Positions 36,704 to 45,011 of a stretch of 64,000 nucleotides of DNA are shown piece by piece. Below the pieces are notes generated by a model that ran no database searches, was not told the origin of the DNA, and saw only the letters and a list, made by a program, of their open reading frames with translations. Positions within the stretch are counted from its first letter, which is position 1, and each line of letters starts with the position of its first letter. The position numbers and the translations under genes are program-made. The DNA lies in assembly GCF_000196675.2 (NCBI RefSeq), contig NC_015312.1:1984001-2048000 (forward strand), written 5' to 3'. Origin of the DNA: Pseudonocardia benzenivorans CB1190. Its GTDB lineage: Bacteria > Actinomycetota > Actinomycetes > Mycobacteriales > Pseudonocardiaceae.

Positions 36704-37244
36704 GGAGGTTCGCACGACCGACATCGACGGTGTCCTGCTCTTCGTGCCGACGCCGTTCCGCGACGGTCGCGGGTTGTTCACCCGCACGTTCGACACCGCG
36801 ATCGCCGCCGAGCACGGGGTCGACCTGGGTCCCCGGGCGCAGGACAGCCAGTCCCGGTCGTGGCGCGGGACGGTCCGTGGCATGCACGGGCGCCGCGGCC
36901 GCGGGGAGGCCAAGCTGGTGCGGGCCGCGCACGGCGCGGTGCACGACGTCCTGGTCGACGCCCGGCCGTCGTCACCGACGTTCGGGGTCGTCGCGGCCTT
37001 CCGGCTCGACGACGAGGACTTCCACCACCTCTACGTGCCGCCGGGCCTGCTCCACGGCTTCCAGGCGCTGACCGACGTCGCGGACGTCTGCTACCGGATC
37101 GACCGCCCGCACGACCCGTCCGAGGACGTCGGGGTCGCCCACGACGACCCCGACCTCGCCATCGCGTGGCCGCTGCCGCTCGGCCCGATCTCCGACCGGG
37201 ACCGGGCCGCGGGCAGCTGGGCCGAGCTGGTCGCGACGGGCTGA
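36702..37244 (+). CDS. RmlC-like dTDP-4-keto-sugar 3,5-epimerase
   Basis: 180-residue cupin of the dTDP-4-dehydrorhamnose 3,5-epimerase family: GVLLFVPTPFRDGRGLFTR, SQSRSWRGTVRGMHGR with the catalytic His, KLVRAAHGAVHDVLVDARP, and FHHLYVPPGLLHGFQALTD. The acceptor Tyr is probably in CYRIDRPHDP. It probably epimerises a 4-keto-6-deoxy sugar. It is the only plus-strand gene between minus-strand sugar genes. ATG 36702 has no Shine-Dalgarno and overlaps the opposite gene's ATG, so a leaderless mRNA is possible. It converges with the epimerase at 37,255, whose stop is 10 bp away. Confidence 0.82.
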   Translation: MEVRTTDIDGVLLFVPTPFRDGRGLFTRTFDTAIAAEHGVDLGPRAQDSQSRSWRGTVRGMHGRRGRGEAKLVRAAHGAVHDVLVDARPSSPTFGVVAAFRLDDEDFHHLYVPPGLLHGFQALTDVADVCYRIDRPHDPSEDVGVAHDDPDLAIAWPLPLGPISDRDRAAGSWAELVATG

Positions 37245-37254
37245 GCCGGGCCGC

Positions 37255-38280
37255 TCAGCCCACCGGGCGCAGCGTCGCGTCGAGGGTGCCGGCGGCCTGC
37301 CGGTCGGCCAGCACCGCGAGCCGGGTGAACCGCCGGTCGAACGCCTCCTGCGTCAGGCCGTGCGCCCGGTAGGCCGCGGCGAGCTCGGCCGCCCCGTCGG
37401 CGACGCTCCAGCTCGCGTGGAAGTCGGGCAGCACCTTGCCGATCTTGGTGAAGTCGACGCGGTAGGAGCGGGGGTCGCCGCCGGTCTCGCCGGTGACCAG
37501 CAGCTCCGCCTCGGGCACGACCTTCTTCACCTCGGCCGCGATGTCGCTGACCTGCACGTTGTTCTCCGTCGAGCCGACGTTGAACGCCTCGCCGCGCACG
37601 ACGTCGGCCGGTGCCGCGAGCGCGGCGACGACCGCCGCGACGATGTCGCGGGCGTGCACCAGCGGCCGCCACGGGGTCCCGTCGCTGAGCACCTTGATCG
37701 TCCCGGACAGGATCGCGTGCCCGACGAGGTTGTTGAGCACGATGTCGGCGCGCAGCCGCGGGGAGAACCCGAACGCGGTGGCGTTGCGCAGCGAGACGGG
37801 GACGAAGTCGTCGTCGGCGAGGTCGACGAGGTCGCCCTCCACCCGGACCTTCGACTCCGCGTACGGCGTGACGGGCCGCATGGGCGCGTTCTCGTCGAGG
37901 ATGTCGTCGGTGCCCGAGGCGCCGTACACCGAGCAGGTGGAGGCGTAGACGAAGCGTCCGACGCCGGCGTCCTTGGCGAGCCGGGCCAGCCGCGTCGAGG
38001 CGTGGTGGTTGATGTCGTAGGTGTGCTGCGGCGCGAGCGAGCCGAGCGGGTCGTTGGACAGCGCGGCGAGGTGCACGACGGCGTCGAAGCCGGTCAGGGC
38101 GTCCCTCCCGACGTCGCGCAGGTCCACGGCGATCCCCGGCGGGTCGGCAGGCGCCGGCCCCAGCACGGAGGTCGCGTACAGGCCCGAGTCGAGCCCGACC
38201 ACGTCGTGCCCGGCGTCGGTGAGGATCGGGGCCATGAGCGTGCCGAGGTAACCCTGGTGGCCGGTGAGCAGGACGCGCAT
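37255..38280 (-). CDS. NAD-dependent sugar epimerase/dehydratase
   Basis: 341-residue extended SDR: MRVLLTGHQGYLGTLMAPIL (a GHxGYLG variant of the usual glycine motif), VVHLAALSNDPLG, YASTCSVYGASG with the catalytic Ser, YAESKVRVE with YxxxK, and LRNATAFGFSPR. The GHQGYLG/SNDPLG combination is typical of a subgroup often found beside sugar C-methyltransferases in actinobacterial glycan clusters. Final gene of the series C-methyltransferase, PIG-L deacetylase, epimerase (40,262-37,255), 21 bp downstream of the deacetylase. Confidence 0.86.
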   Translation of the reverse strand: MRVLLTGHQGYLGTLMAPILTDAGHDVVGLDSGLYATSVLGPAPADPPGIAVDLRDVGRDALTGFDAVVHLAALSNDPLGSLAPQHTYDINHHASTRLARLAKDAGVGRFVYASTCSVYGASGTDDILDENAPMRPVTPYAESKVRVEGDLVDLADDDFVPVSLRNATAFGFSPRLRADIVLNNLVGHAILSGTIKVLSDGTPWRPLVHARDIVAAVVAALAAPADVVRGEAFNVGSTENNVQVSDIAAEVKKVVPEAELLVTGETGGDPRSYRVDFTKIGKVLPDFHASWSVADGAAELAAAYRAHGLTQEAFDRRFTRLAVLADRQAAGTLDATLRPVG

Positions 38281-38301
38281 CGCGCAGTTCCCTTCTGACG
38301 G

Positions 38302-38967
38302 TCAGCCGACGCCTGGGGCGGCGGCGACATCACTGACGATCATGCGGGTGGGATGGAAGCCCTCGGCGTAGCGCCGTCCGCACTGCACTCCGCGGACCCG
38401 GGCGAGGCCGCGGAAGGTCTCCTCGTCGAACCAGTGCCGGGCCTTCTGCGACGGGTAGTGCTCGTGCAGCAGCCGCACCTTCTCGTCGACGACGTCGGCC
38501 TCGACCGGCCACAGGACGGCGGGCTGGGCGAGGTCGGGCTCGGCCTTGAGGATCTCGTAGCCCAGGATCAGGTGGTCGCGGAACACCGTCGGCGCGAGCC
38601 GGGCCAGGCCGCGGTGGTCCTGGTGGTCGTCGTGGCGTGTGGTGCACAGCACCAGATCGGGCTCGCAGGTGCGGCGGAACTGCTCGAGCGCCTCCTTGGC
38701 GCGGTCCCAGTGGGCGGGCAGCCGCCCGTCGGGGACGTCGAGGATCGTGACGGTGAGGTCGGCGCCCGGGCAGAACGCGGCCAGCGCGGCCCGTTCCTCG
38801 TCCTCGCGCGCGGTGTCGGCACCGGAGAGCACGAGCGCGCGCACCCGCAGGCCCGGCCGCGCCCGGCACAGCGTCAGCACGGTCCCGCCCGCCCCGATCG
38901 CGATGTCGTCGCAGTGCGCGCCGAGCAGGACGAGCTCGTCGAGCGCCTCGGGGCGCAGCCCCCGCAT
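38302..38967 (-). CDS. PIG-L/LmbE-family deacetylase
   Basis: 221-residue zinc-dependent deacetylase. LVLLGAHCDDIAIGAGGTVL carries the metal motif (AHxDD, with Cys where most have Pro). TRHDDHQDHRGLARLAPTVF supplies the further His residues. Family members deacetylate GlcNAc in GPI, mycothiol and antibiotic intermediates. Here a nucleotide- or lipid-linked acetamido sugar is likely. ATG 38967 overlaps the methyltransferase stop by one base (TGATG), so it is coupled. It differs from MshB, which is longer and has AHPDDE. Confidence 0.82.
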   Translation of the reverse strand: MRGLRPEALDELVLLGAHCDDIAIGAGGTVLTLCRARPGLRVRALVLSGADTAREDEERAALAAFCPGADLTVTILDVPDGRLPAHWDRAKEALEQFRRTCEPDLVLCTTRHDDHQDHRGLARLAPTVFRDHLILGYEILKAEPDLAQPAVLWPVEADVVDEKVRLLHEHYPSQKARHWFDEETFRGLARVRGVQCGRRYAEGFHPTRMIVSDVAAAPGVG

Positions 38968-40262
38968 CAGGTGCGCCCCACGGGGTCGACGACCTCCAGC
39001 GCGGGGATCGGGAACACGAGTTTCCCGCCCCACCGGCCGACGACCGGCGCCAGCTGCGCGGTGATCTCCTCGCGCAGGTTCCACGGCAGGACGAGCACGT
39101 AGTCGGGACGGTCGGCCTCGATGCGCTCGGGGGCGTGGATCGGGATCCGGGTGCCAGGGGTGAACCGGCCGTGCTTGTACGGGTTGCGGTCGACGGTGTA
39201 GGCGAGCAGGTCGGGCCGGATGCCGCAGTAGTTGAGCAGGGTGTTGCCCTTGCCCGGCGCGCCGTAGCCGACGACGGTCCGGCCCGCGTCGGCGGCGTCG
39301 ATCAGGAAGCGCATCAGGTCGTTGCGGATCCGGGAGACGTCGCGGGCGAAGCCTGCGTGCCCCTCGACGGTGTCCAGCCCGGCGGCGGCCTCCTCGGCGA
39401 GCACGGCGGCGACGGCCGGGCCCGGGGCCGCGCCGAGCTCGCGCGGCCGCGCCCACAGCCGGATCGAGCCGCCGTGGGTCGGGACGAGCTCGACGTCGAC
39501 CAGGTCCAGGCCGCCTGCCGCCAGGGCCCGCTGCGCCGTGGCGACCGTGTAGTACTGGAAGTGCTCGTGGTAGATCGTGTCGAACTGGCGCAGCCGCACC
39601 AGCGTCAGCAGGTGCTGCACCTCGATCGAGACCCAGCCGTCGTCGGCGACCATGGCGCGCAGTCCCTGCGCGAACCCGGCGACGTCGGGGATGTGCGCGA
39701 ACACGTTGTTGGCGACGACGAGCGCCGCCGGCCCGTGCGTGGCGCGCACCGTCGCGCCGGTGTCGGGGGACAGGAACGCCGTCAGTGTCGGGACGCCCTT
39801 CGCCCGCGCCGCCTCGCCGACGTTGACGCTGGGCTCGACGCCGAGCGCCCGGATGCCGCGCGCGACGACGTGCTGCAGCAGGTAGCCGTCGTTGCTGGCG
39901 GCCTCGACGACCAGCGAGTCGGTCGTGAGGCCCGCGCGCTCGACCGCCGCGTCGACGAACCGGCGGGCGTGCTCGACCCACGAGGAGGAGAAGGAGGAGA
40001 AGTAGGCGTACTCGGTGAAGGTCTCGCCGGGGTCGATCAGCGGCGGCAGCTGCACGAGCAGGCAGGACCCGCACACCCTGGGGTGCAACGGGAACGTGGC
40101 CTCGGCGCGCTCGAGCGCGTCGGCGGTGAGGAACAGCTCGCACGGCGGCGTCGCGCCGAGGTCGACGAAGCTGCGCAGGTCGGTCGAGCCGCACAGGCGG
40201 CAGCTGAGCGTGACGTCGGGCGCCTGCGCGGCGGCGGGACGCTCGGTGGTCGACGACGTCAT
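38967..40262 (-). CDS. Sugar C-methyltransferase (TylCIII/NovU type)
   Basis: 431 residues. The N-terminal zinc domain has CRLCGSTDLRSFVDLG and VCGSCLLVQLPPLI. The SAM domain has LVVEAASNDGYLLQ, then IYHEHFQYYTVATAQRALA with the catalytic YHEH. The C-terminal domain has VVGYGAPGKGNTLLNYCG. This matches enzymes that methylate carbon 3 of dTDP-4-keto-deoxysugars. ATG 40262 has GGAGGAA 4 nt upstream. First gene of the 40,262-37,255 operon. Together with the RmlC-like epimerase it points to a branched, methylated deoxysugar in the surface glycan, though the initial dTDP-sugar genes are not in this window. Confidence 0.88.
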   Translation of the reverse strand: MTSSTTERPAAAQAPDVTLSCRLCGSTDLRSFVDLGATPPCELFLTADALERAEATFPLHPRVCGSCLLVQLPPLIDPGETFTEYAYFSSFSSSWVEHARRFVDAAVERAGLTTDSLVVEAASNDGYLLQHVVARGIRALGVEPSVNVGEAARAKGVPTLTAFLSPDTGATVRATHGPAALVVANNVFAHIPDVAGFAQGLRAMVADDGWVSIEVQHLLTLVRLRQFDTIYHEHFQYYTVATAQRALAAGGLDLVDVELVPTHGGSIRLWARPRELGAAPGPAVAAVLAEEAAAGLDTVEGHAGFARDVSRIRNDLMRFLIDAADAGRTVVGYGAPGKGNTLLNYCGIRPDLLAYTVDRNPYKHGRFTPGTRIPIHAPERIEADRPDYVLVLPWNLREEITAQLAPVVGRWGGKLVFPIPALEVVDPVGRT

Positions 40263-40476
40263 CTGTTCCTCCGGTCGGCGGATCGTCTCGCCACTGGTCT
40301 CGGATCGGCCGCCGATTACGTTTCGTGAGGGTCCGGCCCGGCACCCCCGTGGGCCGGCGGTCGTGTCGCGGCGCACGCCCCGGCCGGGGCGGGAACAAGT
40401 TAGCTTCCGCACCTGTTCGCGCTGATGGAGGAGCCGGCGCAGCAGAGGAGCCGGCCGCGAACCGATCGGAGTGCCT

Positions 40477-41103
40477 GTGAGCAGCACCGAGTCCACACGG
40501 ACGCGCGTCGAGGTCTGGTTCGACCCCCGCTGTCCGTGGGCCTGGCTGACGTCACGGTGGATCCTCGAGGTCGAGAAGGTCCGCGACATCGACCTGTCGT
40601 TCCACGTCATGAGCCTGTCGGTCCTCAACGAGAACCGCGAGGACCTCCCGGAGGCCTACAAGGCCATGCTCGGCCCGGGTTTCGGTCCGGTGCGGGTGTG
40701 CATCGCCGCGGCGCGCGAGCACGGCCAGGAGATCCTGCGCCCGCTCTACACCGCGATGGGCGAGCGGATCCACAACCAGGGGATCAAGGACCTCGAGCTC
40801 GTCGTGAAGGAGTCGCTCGCCGAGCTGGGTCTGCCGGAGTCGCTGGCCGAGGCCGCCACCAGCACCGAGTACGACGAGGAGCTGCGCGCCAGCCACCACC
40901 GCGGCATGGACCCGGTGGGCATGGACGTCGGCACCCCGACCATCCACGTCGACGGCATCGCCTACTTCGGTCCCGTGATCTCGCGCGTCCCCAAGGGCGA
41001 GGAGGCCGGGAAGATCTTCGACGGTGCCCGGATGCTGGCCGAGTACCCGTACTTCTTCGAGCTGAAGCGGACCCGCACCGAGAGCCCGAACTTCGACTAC
41101 TGA
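40477..41103 (+). CDS. Rv2466c-like DsbA-fold oxidoreductase with CPWA active site
   Basis: 208-residue thioredoxin-fold protein close to the mycothiol-dependent nitroreductase Rv2466c: [72 protein letters not shown] and the C-terminal [10 protein letters not shown]19 is retained, but residue 22 is Ala where Rv2466c has the second Cys. A monothiol mechanism through C19 and mycothiol would still be possible. GTG 40477 has GGAG 5 nt upstream; GTG 40471 is the alternative. Divergent from the sugar methyltransferase; a single-gene unit ended by a strong hairpin. Confidence 0.88.
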   Translation: MSSTESTRTRVEVWFDPRCPWAWLTSRWILEVEKVRDIDLSFHVMSLSVLNENREDLPEAYKAMLGPGFGPVRVCIAAAREHGQEILRPLYTAMGERIHNQGIKDLELVVKESLAELGLPESLAEAATSTEYDEELRASHHRGMDPVGMDVGTPTIHVDGIAYFGPVISRVPKGEEAGKIFDGARMLAEYPYFFELKRTRTESPNFDY

Positions 41104-41138
41104 GCGAGTCCGGTCACCCGGCCCGACCGCGACGCGTC

Positions 41139-41171
41139 GACGGCCCGCCACGTCGCTCGTGGCGGGCCGTC
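41139..41171. terminator. Strong bidirectional hairpin terminator
   Basis: GACGGCCCGCCACG (41139-41152) pairs perfectly with 41158-41171 around a 5-nt loop, between the convergent nitroreductase relative (stop 41103) and CBS-domain gene (stop 41199). Confidence 0.7.
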
Positions 41172-41198
41172 GGTCTGCCGGGGTCGTTCGCCGTGGTG

Positions 41199-41633
41199 TC
41201 AGCGGGTAGCGATGTAGGCGTCGCGCAGGACGCCCGTCTGCAGCTCCATCTCGCGCACCCGGTGGTTCACCAGGTCGCCGATGCTCACCATCCCGACCAG
41301 CCGCCCGCCGTCGACGACCGGCAGGTGCCGGTAGCGCCCGCGGGTCATCTGCGCCATCGCGTAGGTGAGGGACTCGGTGGACGACACCGTCGCGACGTTG
41401 CGCGTCATGATGTCCTCGACGTTGCACGACAGCAGCCGGTTGCCGCGCCGGGCCAGCTCGCGGATCACGTCGCGCTCGGACACGATCCCCCTGATCCGGT
41501 TCTCGCCGTCGCTGACCAGCAGCGCACCGATCCGGTACTTCTCGAGGCGTTCGACCGCCTCTGCCACGGTCGCCCAGGGCACGACGCTGTGCACGGTCCG
41601 CCCCTTGGTGTCGAGGACGTCTGCGATGTTCAT
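41199..41633 (-). CDS. Tandem CBS-domain protein
   Basis: 144 residues made of two CBS modules: about 1-63 (TVAEAVERLEKYRIGALLVS, IRGIVSERDVIRELA) and about 70-135 (SLTYAMAQMTRGRYRHLPVV, LVGMVSIGDLVNHRV). Stand-alone pairs bind adenosine nucleotides and act as energy or redox sensors; no catalytic domain is attached. ATG 41633 has GAGGAA upstream. It is divergent from the aldehyde dehydrogenase and followed by the 41,139 hairpin. Partner protein unknown. Confidence 0.9.
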   Translation of the reverse strand: MNIADVLDTKGRTVHSVVPWATVAEAVERLEKYRIGALLVSDGENRIRGIVSERDVIRELARRGNRLLSCNVEDIMTRNVATVSSTESLTYAMAQMTRGRYRHLPVVDGGRLVGMVSIGDLVNHRVREMELQTGVLRDAYIATR

Positions 41634-41874
41634 GAGTTCCTCCTCGCGGTGGCGAGGCCCCGGCCAGGGGGCCTGCGATCAGCGTGCGCCGGTCCGGGGT
41701 GAGCCGCCTCACCGACGCGGGTGAACTCAGGGGCACGTCGCCTCCACCGTCCGGGGGATGTGCGCCGATCGCCGCCTGCGAGTGGCGCGGATGTGACGGA
41801 TCTCGTGCCGCCCGGGCGGGCGGAGCCCGGCCTCGGGAGGGCGGGGACCCCGCGAACCGTGTGAGGATCGGGGC

Positions 41875-43299
41875 ATGGCAGCACCGACGCTGAACACAAC
41901 CGGACACTGGATCGCAGGAGAGACGGTCGCCGCCACGGGCGAGACCATCGACGTCGTCAACCCCGCGACGGGCGAGGTCGTCGGCACGGTTCCCGCGGGC
42001 ACCGCCGAGGACGTCGACCGCGCGGTGCGCGCCGCGCGGGCGGTGCAGCGGGAGTGGGCCGACGTCGACGTCGCCGAGCGCGCCGCCGTCGTCCAGCGCA
42101 TCTCCGACGGCCTCAAGGCCCGCGCGGAGGACGTCGCCACCTCGATCACCGCAGAGATGGGCTCCCCGGTCACGTTCTCCCGCAAGGTGCAGGCGACGAT
42201 GCCGGTCGCCTCGTCGCGCGGGTTCGCGAAGATCGCGGCCGACTTCCCGTGGACCGAGGAGATCGGCAACTCCCTCGTCGTCAAGGAGCCGATCGGGGTG
42301 GTCGGGGCGATCACGCCGTGGAACTACCCGCTGCACCAGATCGTCGCGAAGGTCGCGCCCGCGCTGCTCGCGGGCAACACCGTCGTGCTGAAGCCGACCG
42401 AGATCGCGCCGCTGACCGCGCAGCTGCTCGCCGAGGTCGCGGCCGAGGCCGGGCTGCCGGCGGGCGCGTTCAACATCGTGCACGGCACCGGCCCGGTCGT
42501 CGGCGAGGCGATCGCGGGGCACCCCGACGTCGACATGATCTCCTTCACCGGCTCCACCCGTGCGGGCAAGCGGGTGTCGGTCGTCGCCGCCGAGACCGTC
42601 AAGCGCGTGGCGCTGGAGCTGGGCGGCAAGTCCGCCAACGTCATCCTGCCCGACGCCGACCTGGGCAAGGCGGTGAAGCTCGGCATCGGCAACGCCTGGA
42701 TCAACGGCGGCCAGACGTGCACGGCCTGGACCCGCATGCTGGTCCCCGCCGACCGGCAGGACGAGATCCTGGAGATGGTCGAGGCCGCGGCCGCGCGCTA
42801 CACCGTCGGCGACCCGACCGACGAGGCCACCCGGATCGGCCCGATGTCGTCGCAGACGCAGCGGCAGCGGGTGCACGGCTACATCGAGCGCGGCGTCGCC
42901 GACGGCGCCCGCGTCGTGTTCGGCGGCCCCGGCCCGGTCGAGGGCCTGGAGTCGGGCGCCTACGTCCGGCCGACGGTCTTCGCCGACGTCGCGCCCGACG
43001 CCGTCATCGCCCAGGAGGAGATCTTCGGGCCCGTGCTGTCGGTGATCCCGTACCGCGACGAGGACGAGGCGGTCGCGATCGCCAATTCGTCGGTCTACGG
43101 GCTCTCGGGTGCGGTGTTCGGCGAGGACGACCACGCGCTGGCCGTCGCGCGCCGGCTGCGCACCGGCCAGGTCGAGGTCAACGGCGGTGCGTTCAACATC
43201 ATGGCGCCGTTCGGCGGCTACAAGCAGTCCGGCAACGGCCGCGAGCTGGGTCGCTACGGGCTCGAGGAGTTCCTCGAGACCAAGGCCATCCAACGCTGA
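41875..43299 (+). CDS. Aldehyde dehydrogenase family protein
   Basis: 474 residues, NAD(P)-dependent oxidation of an aldehyde to its acid. The nucleotide loop is [12 protein letters not shown], the general base is E248 in LELGGKSAN, the catalytic cysteine is C282 in [13 protein letters not shown], and the C-terminal [14 protein letters not shown] is typical of the class. Substrate cannot be read; similar actinobacterial proteins are annotated as broad aliphatic or betaine-aldehyde-type dehydrogenases. ATG 41875 follows GAGGA by 10 nt. It stands alone between a divergent CBS gene and the kinase at 43,450. Confidence 0.92.
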   Translation: MAAPTLNTTGHWIAGETVAATGETIDVVNPATGEVVGTVPAGTAEDVDRAVRAARAVQREWADVDVAERAAVVQRISDGLKARAEDVATSITAEMGSPVTFSRKVQATMPVASSRGFAKIAADFPWTEEIGNSLVVKEPIGVVGAITPWNYPLHQIVAKVAPALLAGNTVVLKPTEIAPLTAQLLAEVAAEAGLPAGAFNIVHGTGPVVGEAIAGHPDVDMISFTGSTRAGKRVSVVAAETVKRVALELGGKSANVILPDADLGKAVKLGIGNAWINGGQTCTAWTRMLVPADRQDEILEMVEAAAARYTVGDPTDEATRIGPMSSQTQRQRVHGYIERGVADGARVVFGGPGPVEGLESGAYVRPTVFADVAPDAVIAQEEIFGPVLSVIPYRDEDEAVAIANSSVYGLSGAVFGEDDHALAVARRLRTGQVEVNGGAFNIMAPFGGYKQSGNGRELGRYGLEEFLETKAIQR

Positions 43300-43449
43300 C
43301 CGGTCGGCGACGGCCTGATCGGGCGATTTCCGGGCGGCGAGCGTGACGAACCGTCGCGAACCGGGCGGGGTCCGGCCCCGCCCGGCTCGTCGGGGGTCGC
43401 TCGATAGGATCGCGGACACCCCGAACGCGACCCTCCACGCTGGAGTTCG

Positions 43450-44988
43450 ATGACCCCGCCCGAGTCCGACGTCCGCCCCGAGAACCCCACGGTCCGGCGG
43501 ATCGGGGGCCGGTACCGGCTCGACGAGCGGATCGCCGCCGGGGCCATGGGCGCGGTGTGGCGTGGGACCGACGAGCTGCTCAACCGGACCGTCGCCCTCA
43601 AGGAGCTGCTCGTCGCCGCGTCGCCGGGCGAGGAGGACACGCTCGAGGAGTCGCGGCAGCGGATCCTGCGCGAAGGCCGGATCGGGGCCCGGCTGCAGCA
43701 CGCGCACGTCATCAGCATGTTCGACGTCGTGGTCCACGACGACCGACCCTGGCTGGTCATGGAGTACCTGCCGTCGCGGTCGCTCGCCGCGGTACTGGCC
43801 GAGAAGGGGCCGATGGGCGCCCGCGAGGCCGCCGCGGTCGGCGAGCAGGTGGCCGACGGGCTCACCGCCGCCCATGCGGCCGGCGTCGTGCATCGCGACG
43901 TCAAACCCGGCAACGTGCTCATCGCCGAGGACGGCACGGCCAAGATCACCGACTTCGGCGTCTCCCGCGCCGTCGACGACGTGCAGCTCACCCGCACCGG
44001 CATGATCGCGGGCACCCCGGCGTTCCTCGCGCCCGAGGTGGCCCGGGGCGGGCAGCCGACGCCGGCGTCGGACGTGTTCGCCCTCGGGGCGACGCTCTAC
44101 GCGGCCGTCGAGGGGGAGCCGCCGTTCGGGCTGGACGACAACGCCTACGCGCTGCTGCACAAGGTGGCCACCGGCACGGTCCGCCCGCCCGTCGCCGCCG
44201 GGGCCCTGACGCCGCTGCTCGCGACGCTGCTGGCCCCCGAGCCCGCGAACCGGCCGACGGCGAGCCAGGCCCGCGCCGCGTTGGAGGCCGTCGCCGCCGG
44301 GCGCACCCCGACCGGTCTGCCCGCGGGCTCGGCGTTCGCCCTCGGCCCGGCCGCGCCCCCCGTCGAGCAGCCCGCCCGGCCGGTCGCCACCCCTGCGACG
44401 CCCACCCTCGCCTCGGCCCCGCCGCCGGCCGCGGCGCCGCCGGTGGCCCCGACCGCGGCCGCGGCGCCCGGGCAGCGCAGGCTCGTCGCCGTCGTGGCCG
44501 CGGTGCTCGTGGTGCTCGTCGTGGGTGCGGGTGTGATCATCGGGCTGGTCCGGTCGTCGGGCACGAAGGAACCGACGGGACCGCCGGCCGGCGCCTCCGC
44601 GACCGCCTCGCCCACGCCGAGCCCGACGCCCACGACCGCGCCGTCGACCACCACCGCGGCGCCCACGTCGGCCTCCGGCTCGGGGATGCCGGCCATCCAG
44701 TTCGTCCAGAGCTACTACGGCCTGCTGCCCGGCAACGTCGACCAGGCGTGGGCCCTGCTGAGCCCGCAGGCGCAGCAGCAGGCGGGCGGCTACCAGGCGT
44801 ACAAGGACTTCTACGGCGGGCTCACCGCGGTGTGGGCCGAGACGCTGCGCGTGGTCGACGCCGACACCATCACCGCGACGATCGTCTTCACCCGCAAGGA
44901 CGGGACCCAGACGCGCGAGCCGTACCGCTTCGACATCAGCGGCACCGACGGCAACCGCGTGATCCAGTCCTTCACCCAGGGCGGCTGA
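43450..44988 (+). CDS. Receptor-type Ser/Thr protein kinase with extracellular NTF2-like domain
   Basis: 512 residues. Kinase domain about 21-285: the ATP loop is AAGAMGAVW, the catalytic lysine is K51, the HRDVKPGN loop contains D150, DFG is at 168-170, and GTPAFLAPEVARGG is the activation/P+1 region. A Pro/Ala-rich linker precedes a single membrane helix at about 350-372 and a Thr/Pro/Ser-rich stalk. The last 100 residues (FVQSYYGLLPGNVDQAWALL onward) look like an NTF2-like sensor domain outside the cell rather than PASTA repeats. GGAG lies 5 nt before the ATG. TAGGAT at 43,405 could be its -10 box. Confidence 0.92.
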   Translation: MTPPESDVRPENPTVRRIGGRYRLDERIAAGAMGAVWRGTDELLNRTVALKELLVAASPGEEDTLEESRQRILREGRIGARLQHAHVISMFDVVVHDDRPWLVMEYLPSRSLAAVLAEKGPMGAREAAAVGEQVADGLTAAHAAGVVHRDVKPGNVLIAEDGTAKITDFGVSRAVDDVQLTRTGMIAGTPAFLAPEVARGGQPTPASDVFALGATLYAAVEGEPPFGLDDNAYALLHKVATGTVRPPVAAGALTPLLATLLAPEPANRPTASQARAALEAVAAGRTPTGLPAGSAFALGPAAPPVEQPARPVATPATPTLASAPPPAAAPPVAPTAAAAPGQRRLVAVVAAVLVVLVVGAGVIIGLVRSSGTKEPTGPPAGASATASPTPSPTPTTAPSTTTAAPTSASGSGMPAIQFVQSYYGLLPGNVDQAWALLSPQAQQQAGGYQAYKDFYGGLTAVWAETLRVVDADTITATIVFTRKDGTQTREPYRFDISGTDGNRVIQSFTQGG

Positions 44989-45011
44989 CTGACCCCGGCC
45001 GCCGCTCGGCC

